Source: JAJEBT01 sp965214975
Lineage (GTDB): Bacteria > Pseudomonadota > Alphaproteobacteria > MPNO01 > UBA830
Length of the DNA: 64,000 nucleotides
NCBI GenBank assembly: GCA_965214975.1
Contig: OZ244055.1
Span: 744,001-808,000 of the forward strand
Direction: 5' to 3'
Below are positions 16,071 to 23,886 of the stretch, one piece after another. A program made the translations under genes and the position numbers. A model generated the notes under the pieces. That model searched no databases, was not told the DNA's origin, and saw only the letters and a program-made list of their open reading frames with translations. How positions within the stretch are numbered: the stretch's first letter is position 1; every line of letters starts with the position of its first letter.

Positions 16071-16436
16071 CGTGCCCCGAATCTGTCACATGGCCTGCGG
16101 CGAAGCAACGGGGAGGGCGCCCACCGGGTTTTCCGCCGTTGGATTCCGGCAAGCGAGGCGTCGTGTCTTGCAATGCCGTGGAGGATGGACACATTGCAGC
16201 ATGTCTTCGTTCCGTGCGCTTCTCGGATGCCCGCCGTCGTTGTGCGACGCTTGAAGACGGCTGTGGGTTGAAGACAGGTCGGGAGGGGCCGGCCGGCGAG
16301 AGCGTGGCGACGCGAGTATCATGGAACTCCAGGGAACGCGGCGGCTCGTTGTTGCGGGAACGTCCGCCATGTCCGCGCCTGGAAACGGATTCCGCAGGGA
16401 CTCCCGGTCAACGATTCGAACCTTCGGTGAGGCAGC
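16071..16436. other. Intergenic region at left edge of decayed island, 366 bp
   Basis: No gene was recognised between the QueG-like operon (leftward) and the ParB-like gene (rightward). Base composition becomes less GC-rich toward the right. A stretch GATTCGAACC at 16413-16422 looks like a tRNA T-loop complement but no tRNA folds around it. Confidence 0.4.
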
Positions 16437-17652
16437 ATGACGATGGACGCCGTGGCAGACAGGCTCGCCGACATCCCGTACGACAAGGTTGCCAGGGTGG
16501 ATGCAGGATTGCTGAAGCTCGATGAACGGAACCCTCGCCTTGTCGGTACGACCGCTGACAACACGCAAGAGGAAATCGCTGCCCAGCTCTATCGTCGCGA
16601 GGCGCTCGGCGAACTGCTCCAGTCGATAGCGGCCAACGGCTATCTCGATCTCGAGCCGCTGATCGTCTGGCTCGCTCCCGGCGACGAGAGCCTGACCGTC
16701 CTCGAAGGCAACCGGAGGCTGGCCGCTCTGCGCCTGTTTCGCGAACCGGAGTTCGTGTCGAAGGTCGCCGGCAAGGCGGGTTTCCGGATTTCGGTTCCCG
16801 AGATGGCGGAAGACCGGAAAGGCACTCTCTCCGAGGTATCGGTCTATCGGGTTCGCGACAGGGAGGACGCCCGCGCTTTCATCGGCTTCAAGCACATCAA
16901 GGGCGCGGTCAGGTGGCAATCGTTCGCGAAGGCAAGATTCGCCGGCTCAATGGTACAAGTCCGACGAAGCCACAATCGATCAAGTTACCGAACAAGTCGG
17001 CGACAAGCAGGATACCATCAAGCGGATGGCGGCTGCCGTCCACGTTCTGGAACAGGCCGAGCGCAACGACATTTTCTCGGTATCCGACCGGCACGCGGCA
17101 AGATTCAATTTTTCCCACCTCTACACCGCGCTGGCGAGAAAGCCCTACCTGGTCCATTTGGGCTTGGAAACGGCATGGGCGAGGTATGATCCGAAAAAAG
17201 ATCCCGTGCCGGAGAACAAGCTGGAGCAGCTTGAGGAGATCCTGATCTGGCTCTACGGATCGAAATCACGTGGTCTGGCGCCCGCCATTCATTCTCAGAA
17301 CCCTGACGTCAGAATTCTGGGCGAAGTGCTCGAAAATGAAGACGGGCTGGCTGCCTTGCGTGCAGGTCGCCCGCTTTCAGAGGCCCACAAGAGCACCGTT
17401 CCGCCGGATGCCACTCTGTCGAGAGAACTTTTCGCCACCCGAACGGCGCTTCGCAATGCATCCATCAATGTTCGCGGGTATGACGGGTTCGATGTCGCGC
17501 TTTTGAATGTCGCGAAAGAGATTTCCGCAACGGCGGAGATGATTCATGATTACATGTCCAGCAGGCTTTCCGAAGCGGAAGTTCCTGAAAGGACAGTTTT
17601 CCTCGATGATTGGATGGACGATGGAAAGTCGAGCGGTTACAAGGAAAAATGA
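16437..17652 (+). pseudogene. ParB/Srx-like nuclease-domain protein, single frameshift
   Basis: The first part (16437 to about 16935) encodes a ParB-type N-terminal domain: LKLDERNPRLVGT, then LGELLQSIAANGYLDLEPLIV and TVLEGNRRLAALRLF, ending FIGFKHIKGAVRWQSFAKARFA. The natural continuation, AQWYKSDEATIDQVTEQVGD and onward to the stop at 17652, is in another frame. The frames join if one G is removed from GCCGGCT near 16940. The repaired product would be about 404 residues. Such proteins bind DNA or NTP and occur in restriction, defence and mobile islands. The last 4 bases overlap the next gene (ATGA). Codon use is less GC-biased than in neighbours, suggesting transfer. A sequencing error would restore the gene. 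Confidence 0.7.
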
Positions 17653-18177
17653 TGCCGGTCAAACTGAATTTTCCTTATGAAGCGACGCGGGTACGTTGCT
17701 CCACGGCGCGCTGTTTTCGACATTCTTGGGCACATGGTGGATTTCCGGTTTCGGACGCCGCCGCCGGCCATGCGTGGCGAGGTCGTCGAAAGCGACGCCC
17801 GGGAAGCGGGGACGGCCTTTCCCGAGCTCGCGGGCCGGGTGACTGACATGATCACGCTGCAGTTTCTCACGCTCGTGGCGACGGACGACACCACGCGAGT
17901 CCGCGTTACCGGGAATTTCTCGGGGAGGCGTGGGAAGGAATCTCTCCTCTTCTGGCATCGCAGGCGAGGGTGGTCGTCCGGATCGGCGGGCGCCGGCTGG
18001 AGAAAGACGAGATTTTCTGTCATCTGCTCGAAGGCCTCGGGGGGGGCCGTTGGCCGCCGGGTGGAGCCGGTCGACGGGGGAATCACCAGTGTCGTCAGAC
18101 GGACGCAGGCCAGCAGCTTCCGGGGGTCGAAAGTGTCCCCCGTCGAGGAGCATGATTTCCGCTTTGCCGTCGGTTAG
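17649..18177 (+). pseudogene. DNA methyltransferase-like gene, broken
   Basis: Three pieces in different frames line up with a small DNA (N6-adenine/N4-cytosine type) methyltransferase family. The first is MPVKLNFPYEATR from 17652. The second is YVAPRRAVFDILGHMVDFRFRTPPPAMRG to AGRVTDMIT. The third is HHASPRYREFLGEAWEGISP with ARVVVRIGGRRLEKDEIFCHLLEGL. The last is RTQASSFRG and EEHDFRFAVG at the end. The SPPY catalytic motif expected just after VTDMIT is missing, with the sequence jumping to a later part, so an internal deletion plus at least two frameshifts are needed. The family match is from memory and should be checked. It overlaps the ParB-like gene by ATGA, so the two once formed an operon. 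Confidence 0.55.
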
Positions 18178-18393
18178 CCGATGGGGGAGTTGTCTCGTTC
18201 GGTCAAGAGAAACCTTGCGGTCGGATCGGGCTTTCGGCCGTTTCAAGCCGTTCCCGCGGCGTCGAGGCCCGTCGCAACGTTGCGCGGGCCGGAGAAACGC
18301 TCTACCATCGCTACCGTCTGTCGGCTCATGCCGGGATGATGTGCCGGTCGGCGAAAACCGGCAACCAGGGACACGGGGCCTGCGGGCGGCGGC

Positions 18394-19566
18394 ATGGTTG
18401 GCGACACCGATTACGGCTCCGCCGAGCGGCAACGGTCCGTGGCGCGCGTCGAGCGTGCCGTGCTCGAGTTCCGGTGCGGGCGCCCGGTTCGCATCGGCGA
18501 TGCCGGCGGTGGACGTTCCCTCGCGCTCGCGACCGAACTCGCGACCCGGGAGCGGATCGACGCGCTCCGCGTCTTCGGCGACGCCTCCGATCCGCGGATC
18601 GTTCTCACCCACAACCGTGCCGAGACACTGAAGATCCGGCTCTACACGCCGGAAGCGGTCTGTCTGCCCTTTCCCGACTGGCTCTCCGCGGAGCAGATCC
18701 GCCGCCTGGCCGATCCCCAGTTCGATCTCGCGGAGCCCCTGCGCGGTCCGTTTCTCGCCGAGCGCGAACCCGTGCCCGAGGCGGTTCTGGCAGGCATCCG
18801 CCTCGCGAAGACCGCTCGCCTGCTGCCGTCCACGCTCTGCGTGCGCCTGGACGCCGCCGGCGCCGAGAGAGCGGCGGAGGCGGACTTCGTAAAGATCGAG
18901 GCCGCGGAGATCGCGATCCACGACGCGACCTCTGTTCGCTCGCTGCGGCGCGTGGCGGCGGCCCGGGTGCCGCTTGCCGCCTGCGAGGACTCGCGCATCG
19001 TCGTCTTCCTGCCGCACAGCGGCGGCCTCGAGCATCTCGCCATCGTCGTCGGGGAGCCGTCGCCGTCAGAACCGGTTCTGGTGCGCCTGCATTCGCAGTG
19101 CTTCACGGGGGATCTTCTGGGCTCGCTCAAGTGCGACTGCGGCGAACAGCTTCGCGGCGCACTCGAGCTGTTCGCGGGAAAGGGGGCGGGCATCCTGCTC
19201 TATCTTCCGCAGGAGGGGCGGGGGATCGGGCTCGCCAACAAGCTCCGGGCCTACGCGCTGCAGGACCAGGGCTTCGACACCGTCGAGGCCAACCAGCGCC
19301 TGGGCTTCGAGGACGACGAACGGGATTTCATGGCGGCCGCCGAAATGCTGCGCCAGCTCGGCCACGGGACGGTCCGGCTTCTGACCAACAATCCGCGCAA
19401 GGTCGCCCAGCTGGAACGGTGCGGCATCAAGGTCGCCGAAAGGGTCGAGCACGCCTTTCCGGCGAACGTCCACAACGAACGCTATCTCGCCGTCAAGGCC
19501 GAAAAAAGCGGGCATCTGATCTCGCGGGAGCGCGCGGAGCGGAACGCAGGCGAGGATCCGGCATGA
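18394..19566 (+). CDS. ribA: GTP cyclohydrolase II
   Basis: RibA opens GTP to give the first riboflavin intermediate, in the cytosol. The catalytic half carries VRLHSQCFTGDLLGSLKCDC with zinc ligands Cys236, 247 and 249, LPQEGRGIGLANKLRAYALQ with the GTP-binding arginine, DTVEANQRLGF and LLTNNPRKVAQLE. The 390-residue protein has an N-terminal extension of about 190 residues typical of alphaproteobacterial RibA of this length; it has no DHBP synthase signature. The start at 18394 is the first ATG of the frame; a start a few residues later cannot be excluded. The stop overlaps the next gene by 4 bases. The rest of the rib pathway is not in the window. Confidence 0.93.
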   Translation: MVGDTDYGSAERQRSVARVERAVLEFRCGRPVRIGDAGGGRSLALATELATRERIDALRVFGDASDPRIVLTHNRAETLKIRLYTPEAVCLPFPDWLSAEQIRRLADPQFDLAEPLRGPFLAEREPVPEAVLAGIRLAKTARLLPSTLCVRLDAAGAERAAEADFVKIEAAEIAIHDATSVRSLRRVAAARVPLAACEDSRIVVFLPHSGGLEHLAIVVGEPSPSEPVLVRLHSQCFTGDLLGSLKCDCGEQLRGALELFAGKGAGILLYLPQEGRGIGLANKLRAYALQDQGFDTVEANQRLGFEDDERDFMAAAEMLRQLGHGTVRLLTNNPRKVAQLERCGIKVAERVEHAFPANVHNERYLAVKAEKSGHLISRERAERNAGEDPA

Positions 19567-20504
19567 GCGACAACGTCTTCCTGCCCGGCGAGCCCCTGAA
19601 GGACGACGAGATCCGCGTCACCCTTCTCGGCACCGGAACGCCGTTTCCGCGGCGCGGCCAGGCTTGCGCCGGCGTCTTCGTGGAGGCCGGCGAGGAGAAG
19701 TTCCTGCTCGACTGCGGTCCCGGCGTGCCGCAGAACTTCACGTCGCTGGAGGTGCCGTTCGCCGCGGTCGACCGGGTCTTCGTGACCCACCACCATGTCG
19801 ATCACATCGGCGGGCTCGACCATTTCTGGATCGGGGGCTGGACCTACGGCCGCCGCACGCCGCTGCGGGTCTGGGGGCCGCCCGGGACCGCGGACATCGT
19901 CGACTGCCTGCGCCGGGCCTACGCCTGGGACATCGAGACCCGGCTGGACGCGCTGCCCGCGGGCGGCCACGAGATCGCCTGCACCGAATTCGGCTCCGAC
20001 GGAGTGATCCACGAGACGCCGGGCGGAGTGCGCGTCACCGCGTTCAAGGTCGTTCACACCGAGCCGCAGAACACCTACGGCATGAAGATCGAGTACCGGG
20101 GCCGGGTCTTCGTGTTTTCCGGAGACACCAAGAAGTGCGACGCGCTCCTCGAACAGGCCGCCGGCTGCGATCTTCTGATCCACGAGGCGTTTCCCCCGGC
20201 CGAACTCTACGCCGGCAAGTCCAATCGCCCGCTCGAGATCGCGAGGAAGATCGCCGAGGTCTACCACACCTCGCCGCGCGAGGCCGGAGAGGTCTTCGCG
20301 GCGACCCGCCCCCGCCTCGGGGTGATCTACCACATGTACAACAACAACGACGTCATCGGACCGGCCCTCGACCAGATCCGCGAGAGCTACGGCGGCACCG
20401 TCGAGATCGGCTACGACCTGATGGTGATCAACGTCGGCGACGAGGTCGTGACGCGCCCGGCCGCTTGCGACGACAAGCCCTGGCCGGTCGGCAGGACGGC
20501 CTGA
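19563..20504 (+). CDS. MBL-fold metallo-hydrolase
   Basis: The 313-residue protein has the beta-lactamase-fold zinc motif THHHVDHIGGLDHF at 75-88, an early LLGTGTPFPRRGQACAGVFV, FVFSGDTKKCDALLEQAAGCDLLIHEAF in the middle and a final histidine in GVIYHMYNN. This is closest in layout to RNase Z-like or arylsulfatase-like hydrolases of the ElaC/AtsA group. The actual substrate is unknown. It is cytosolic as no signal peptide is visible. ATG 19563 overlaps the stop of ribA by 4 bases, so the pair is co-translated. Its 3' end overlaps, on the opposite strand, the read-through tail of the truncated toxin gene. Confidence 0.88.
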   Translation: MSDNVFLPGEPLKDDEIRVTLLGTGTPFPRRGQACAGVFVEAGEEKFLLDCGPGVPQNFTSLEVPFAAVDRVFVTHHHVDHIGGLDHFWIGGWTYGRRTPLRVWGPPGTADIVDCLRRAYAWDIETRLDALPAGGHEIACTEFGSDGVIHETPGGVRVTAFKVVHTEPQNTYGMKIEYRGRVFVFSGDTKKCDALLEQAAGCDLLIHEAFPPAELYAGKSNRPLEIARKIAEVYHTSPREAGEVFAATRPRLGVIYHMYNNNDVIGPALDQIRESYGGTVEIGYDLMVINVGDEVVTRPAACDDKPWPVGRTA

Positions 20505-20812
20505 AGTAGCCGGGCTGCGACCCGGTTCGGAACAGGTTGACCAGCGGAATCGTGTGCAGTACCGGGAACAGGCGGGGTCGTTTCCACAAGCCTCACGATG
20601 CTCGGATGCTGCAGACCGCGCAGAAAGACAAGATCCCCGAAGTCCTTGTCCTCCGTGATCAGCACGCGTCCCTCTTCCCGGGCGATCTCCAGCAACATTT
20701 CGTCCGAAGCCCCGGAGAAACGGCCGCGAGCAGACAGAGCGTCGTGCCCGAGATCCACCAAGGCCGCATGCAGAGGCCGCGAGGCGGCGCATTCATCAAG
20801 CAGGAACTTCAC
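20411..20812 (-). pseudogene. DUF5615 PIN-like toxin, C-terminus replaced
   Basis: From GTG 20812 the first 77 residues match DUF5615 PIN-like toxins: VKFLLDECAASRPLHAALVD, GHDALSA, EGRVLITEDKDFGDLVFL and PSIVRLVE, with conserved acidic residues. Such proteins pair with DUF433 antitoxins and are thought to act as RNases. After residue 80, at 20573, similarity stops exactly where the 49-bp tctA-like repeat begins. The frame runs on to 20411 through the repeat and antisense to the MBL gene, giving a foreign tail. The normal C-terminal third, about 35-40 residues, is gone. The start overlaps the antitoxin stop by GTGA. Probably inactive. Confidence 0.7.
20524..20572. repeat. 49-bp direct repeat, left copy (tctA 3'-end fragment)
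   Basis: This matches 21693-21741 at 45 of 49 positions by direct comparison. It corresponds to the last 16 codons or so of tctA, but the stop codon is changed (TGA to CGA on the minus strand). It lies directly at the breakpoint of the truncated toxin gene. Confidence 0.85.
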
Positions 20813-21066
20813 GAAGTCTCCCGAACCACGATGCGGTCGTGCACCTGTTCCCCCGCCAACGAGCGGTGAGCGAAGAGAAGGCATGCCCGGATGTCCTCCG
20901 GTTCGAGGAACGGATAGTTCCTGAGCAGGTCTTCAACGGTCGCCCCTGCCGCCAGATTGGCCAGGACGTGCTCCACGGCGATCCGCATGTCGCGGATGAT
21001 CGGCTTGCCGCCGAAGACCTCCGGGCGAACGGTGATGCGAGCGAGCAGGTCGGTCTCTTCAATCAC
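20809..21066 (-). CDS. DUF433 antitoxin
   Basis: The 85-residue protein has the DUF433 pattern: LARITVRPEVFGGKPIIRDMRI, then VEHVLANLAAGATVEDLLRNYPFLEPEDIRACLLFA. This winged or homeodomain-like fold is the usual antitoxin and DNA-binding partner of DUF5615 toxins. It precedes the toxin gene with a 4-base GTGA overlap, the normal order for this module. The protein looks complete although its toxin is truncated. Family members typically bind their own promoter; no operator could be identified in the structured region upstream. Confidence 0.85.
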   Translation of the reverse strand: MIEETDLLARITVRPEVFGGKPIIRDMRIAVEHVLANLAAGATVEDLLRNYPFLEPEDIRACLLFAHRSLAGEQVHDRIVVRETS

Positions 21067-21388
21067 GGTTTTCTCCCTCGATTCTCTTTCTCGGGTTTCG
21101 TCAATCCGGCAGGACCGACATCGGCGCCGGTCGGGAGCCGACGGTCCGTCGGCAGAGCGTTTCCACCGGTTTGTTGCCTGTCAACGAGGAGCGCCATTCC
21201 GTCACCTCGGCAGCACGGCCAGGAGCATGGCATCCAGCACCCGCTTCTCGCGGCGGCCGCGCGGGCAAAGCGCGGAAAGAGCGTTGGCGAGGTGCGGATT
21301 CCCAAGCACTTTACCGTGTCCGGAGCGGTCGCGGAAGCGCGTCTCTCGCGGTTTGCGGCGGCGTTCCTCCGTCGGAAGTTGACGGCGG

Positions 21389-21500
21389 GGGCTGGCCAGC
21401 GGCCAGCCCGCTGCGACCGCAAGCGATCCTGGTTCCGCCTGCAACGCAGGCGGGAGCGCGGCGGCAAGCTTTCCAGCCGGCATTGCCGCCGCGCGCTCCC
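21389..21500. repeat. Cluster of three perfect or near-perfect hairpins
   Basis: Three palindromes follow one another. GGGCTGGCC/GGCCAGCCC is at 21389-21409 with a 3-base loop. CCGCCTGC/GCAGGCGG is at 21435-21453 with a 3-base loop. GGGAGCGCGGCGGCAA pairs with TTGCCGCCGCGC-GCTCCC across 21452-21500. The density is far beyond the rest of the window and resembles folded mobile-element ends or a structured RNA. Confidence 0.65.
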
Positions 21501-21601
21501 CGACCGTGCCACGGGGAAGCGGCGCAGAAGGTGCGGATTCTGGCGCACCTGACGGAGATTCCGGCCACGCTTGACGGTGAATCCGGTACCGGGACGGGAC
21601 G

Positions 21602-21656
21602 GAAAAGCCCTGAAATGCAGGGCTTGCCCGTCCCGAGGGCGTCAAATCAGCCCTCG
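21602..21656 (-). terminator. Intrinsic terminator after tctA
   Basis: On the minus strand, about 40 bases after the tctA stop, a stem CGAGGGC/GCCCTCG (21634-21656) is followed by AAGCCCTG/CAGGGCTT (21605-21625) ending in TTTTCC. An outer arm GGGACGGG/CCCGTCCC (21591-21634) encloses the second stem. This fits rho-independent termination of the tctA transcript before it reaches the toxin-antitoxin pair. Confidence 0.6.
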
Positions 21657-21692
21657 AACTGTCGAAGATGAGTCAAGTGCGGATCGATGAAA

Positions 21693-21741
21693 GGTTCAGA
21701 ACAGGTTGACCAGCGGAATCGTGCGCAACACCGGGAACAGG
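21693..21741. repeat. 49-bp direct repeat, right copy (native tctA 3' end)
   Basis: This is the genuine end of tctA including its TGA stop (21696-21698). It matches 20524-20572 with four mismatches, in the same orientation, 1,169 bases apart. The two copies bracket the antitoxin, the truncated toxin and the hairpin cluster. Confidence 0.85.
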
Positions 21742-23831
21742 TCGCCGACCACGGTCTGCGGCCACGGGATGACGAGCAGCCTGTGGAACAGCAGGTAGCT
21801 GACGATCCACACCGGGACGGAAACCGCCAGCGCCGTCGTCCATCTCTCCCGCCCCTCGTAGCGGATGTAGCCCAGGAGGAACACCAGCATCGACGGCAGG
21901 AGCCCGATGACCGCCGCCGCGCCGAAGAAGAACAGCAGCCACGCGAAATACCGCACCACGCGCCGCGTGACCTCGGACGTCGCGAGGTCGCCGTAGTCGG
22001 CGCTGATGTCGAAATGCACGTCGCTCTGCACCGGCGCGGTGCCGCCCTCGCCGCGCCCGGGCATGCCCTCGCTCTCGGTTGTCTGAGGCGCGCCCGGGGC
22101 TATGAACAGCGCCGAAAGGACCAGCCAGGCGAGAAAGATCATCGCCGCCACCGAGACCACGTGCGGCACCAGGCGGGCGCCGAACTCCCAGCCCGACGAG
22201 ATCCAGAACGCGGTCGCGAACAGCAGCAGCAGCAGCCCGGCGAAGGCGAGATCGGGGTTCAGGGCCCCGCGCTGGAAGCCGAGCCGGCCGGTGCCGCGCG
22301 TCGCCCGGGCGCGCGCCCGGTACCCGCGGTAGATCGGCATCAGCACGCCGTAGAGCGTGACCGCGAAGATGATCGGGACGTAGGGCGTGAACGTCATCTC
22401 CTGGTTGCCGAGATCCCGCCAGATCCACAGCCAGTCCGCTCCGTAGCGCTCGATCGAGATGAACATGTAGCGCTCCACCAGTCCGCCGAGCACGAAACCG
22501 AGGATCAGCGGCGGGCGCGGCCAGCGCAGGCGCTTCATCACCCATCCCAGGAGGCCGAAGATCAGCAGCGCGTAGATGTCGCCCCACTGGCGCGATCCCT
22601 GGAACGCGCCGACATAGGTGATGGCGAGCACCACGGGCGCGAGGATGCCGATCCGCACCAGCGCCACCTTGGCGAGCTCGTTGGCGAAGGCGAAGCAGAT
22701 TCCCGCGCCGATGACGTTGGCGATGGCGACCGACCACACCAGCGTGTAGGTCACGTCCAGGTTCTTGGTCAGCATGTCCGGCCCCGGAACCAGGCCGTGG
22801 ATCAGGAACGCGCCGAGGATGAGGGCCATGGACGCGGAACCCGGGACGCCGAACGCGATCGTCGGCACCAGCGCGCCGCCCTCCTTGGCGTTGTTGGAGG
22901 ACTCGGAGGCGATGACGCCGCGCACGTCGCCCTTGCCGAAGTTCTCGGACGCGCCCTTTTCCGACCGCGCCGCGTGGCCGTAGGCGATCCAGTCGATGAC
23001 CGAGGCGCCGATGCCGGGAACCGCGCCGAGCGACGAGCCGATCGAGGAGCAGCGCAGCACGAGGAACCAGTGGCGCAGCGTGTCGCGGATGCCGCCGATC
23101 TGCCCGAAGCGGGCGTTCTGGGTCTTGCCGTCGATCGAGATCGACTGCTTGGTGATCGCCATGTCGGCGAGTTCCGGAATGGCGAACAGGCCGAGCGCGA
23201 GCGGCACGACCGGAAGGCCGTCCCACAGATAGAGCGAATCGAAGGTCCATCGCAGCGTGCCCGTCTGCGGATCGTCCCCCGCGGTCGCGACCATCAGCCC
23301 GATGCAGGCCCCGGCCAGCCCCTTGAGCGGGGAGCCTCCCGAGAGCACGGCGACCAGCGACAGCCCGAAGACGCAGATGGCCAGCAGCTCCGGAGACCCG
23401 ATCGCGAGCACGACCGGCCGCAGGATCGGCACGCTGATCGCGAGCAGGAACGCGCCGAAGAGCCCGCCGATGACCGACGCCGAGAACGCGGCGCCGAAGG
23501 CGCGCCCGGCCTCGCCCTTGCGCGCCATGGGGTAGCCGTCGAGAATGGTCGCCGCCGATCCGACCGTCCCCGGCACCCCGAACAGCACCGCCGGGATGGT
23601 GTCCGAGGTCACCACCACCGCCTGAAGCCCCATCATGAAGGCGAGCGCGGTGTAGGGATCCATGTTGAAGGTGAACGGCAGCAGGAGCGACAGGCCGACG
23701 AGCCCGCCGAGTCCGGGAATGACGCCGAGCACGAGGCCGATCAGGACGCCGAACGAGAGAAACCCCAGCCGCTCCAGGCTGGCCATGTTCTGGGCCGCCT
23801 GGACGGCGTTCCCCAGCATGTCGAATTCCAT
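21696..23831 (-). CDS. Tripartite tricarboxylate transporter permease, TctA-TctB fusion
   Basis: The 711-residue membrane protein begins with a full TctA domain (about 25-500): GLVLGVIPGLGGLVGLSLLLP, DTIPAVLFGVPGTVGSAATI, the long helices, and a second SLGAVPGIGASVIDWIAYGHA and IAFGVPGSASMALILGAFLIHG repeat. Residues from about 525 onward add four helices separated by a soluble loop (LLLLLFATAFWISSGWEFGARLVPH, AAAVIGLLPSMLVFLLGYIRYEGRERW), which is the size and topology of TctB. In most systems these are separate subunits working with a periplasmic TctC binding protein. No tctC is in the window, so it may use one encoded elsewhere. The transport substrate (citrate, aromatic acid and so on) cannot be told. 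The 3' end is duplicated at 20524-20572. Confidence 0.9.
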   Translation of the reverse strand: MEFDMLGNAVQAAQNMASLERLGFLSFGVLIGLVLGVIPGLGGLVGLSLLLPFTFNMDPYTALAFMMGLQAVVVTSDTIPAVLFGVPGTVGSAATILDGYPMARKGEAGRAFGAAFSASVIGGLFGAFLLAISVPILRPVVLAIGSPELLAICVFGLSLVAVLSGGSPLKGLAGACIGLMVATAGDDPQTGTLRWTFDSLYLWDGLPVVPLALGLFAIPELADMAITKQSISIDGKTQNARFGQIGGIRDTLRHWFLVLRCSSIGSSLGAVPGIGASVIDWIAYGHAARSEKGASENFGKGDVRGVIASESSNNAKEGGALVPTIAFGVPGSASMALILGAFLIHGLVPGPDMLTKNLDVTYTLVWSVAIANVIGAGICFAFANELAKVALVRIGILAPVVLAITYVGAFQGSRQWGDIYALLIFGLLGWVMKRLRWPRPPLILGFVLGGLVERYMFISIERYGADWLWIWRDLGNQEMTFTPYVPIIFAVTLYGVLMPIYRGYRARARATRGTGRLGFQRGALNPDLAFAGLLLLLFATAFWISSGWEFGARLVPHVVSVAAMIFLAWLVLSALFIAPGAPQTTESEGMPGRGEGGTAPVQSDVHFDISADYGDLATSEVTRRVVRYFAWLLFFFGAAAVIGLLPSMLVFLLGYIRYEGRERWTTALAVSVPVWIVSYLLFHRLLVIPWPQTVVGDLFPVLRTIPLVNLF

Positions 23832-23886
23832 TGAAGACTCCCGTTGGACCCCTGACCGGAAATCCGCCCGTCCGGGCGGGGCGGCG

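Larger units (their letters stand above)
21067..21695. other. Non-coding region rich in inverted repeats, 629 bp
   Basis: Between tctA and the antitoxin lies a stretch with no supported gene; open frames here are arginine/proline-rich. It carries at least five hairpins between 21389 and 21656, listed as separate features, including a leftward terminator after tctA. The function of the remaining part, about 21067-21380, is not apparent. Confidence 0.55.

Noticed and set aside
16413..16422. GATTCGAACC, resembling a tRNA T-loop, as a possible tRNA or att site at the edge of the decayed island
   Set aside because: The flanking bases do not form a T-stem or acceptor stem and no CCA end or anticodon arm was found.
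17637..18086. A leftward 149-residue frame over the methyltransferase remnant
   Set aside because: Serine/arginine/proline-rich composition; the rightward frames carry recognisable methyltransferase segments instead.
21202..21645. A leftward 147-residue frame across the hairpin cluster
   Set aside because: Its sequence is dictated by the palindromes and it lacks protein-like conservation; it also crosses the tctA terminator.
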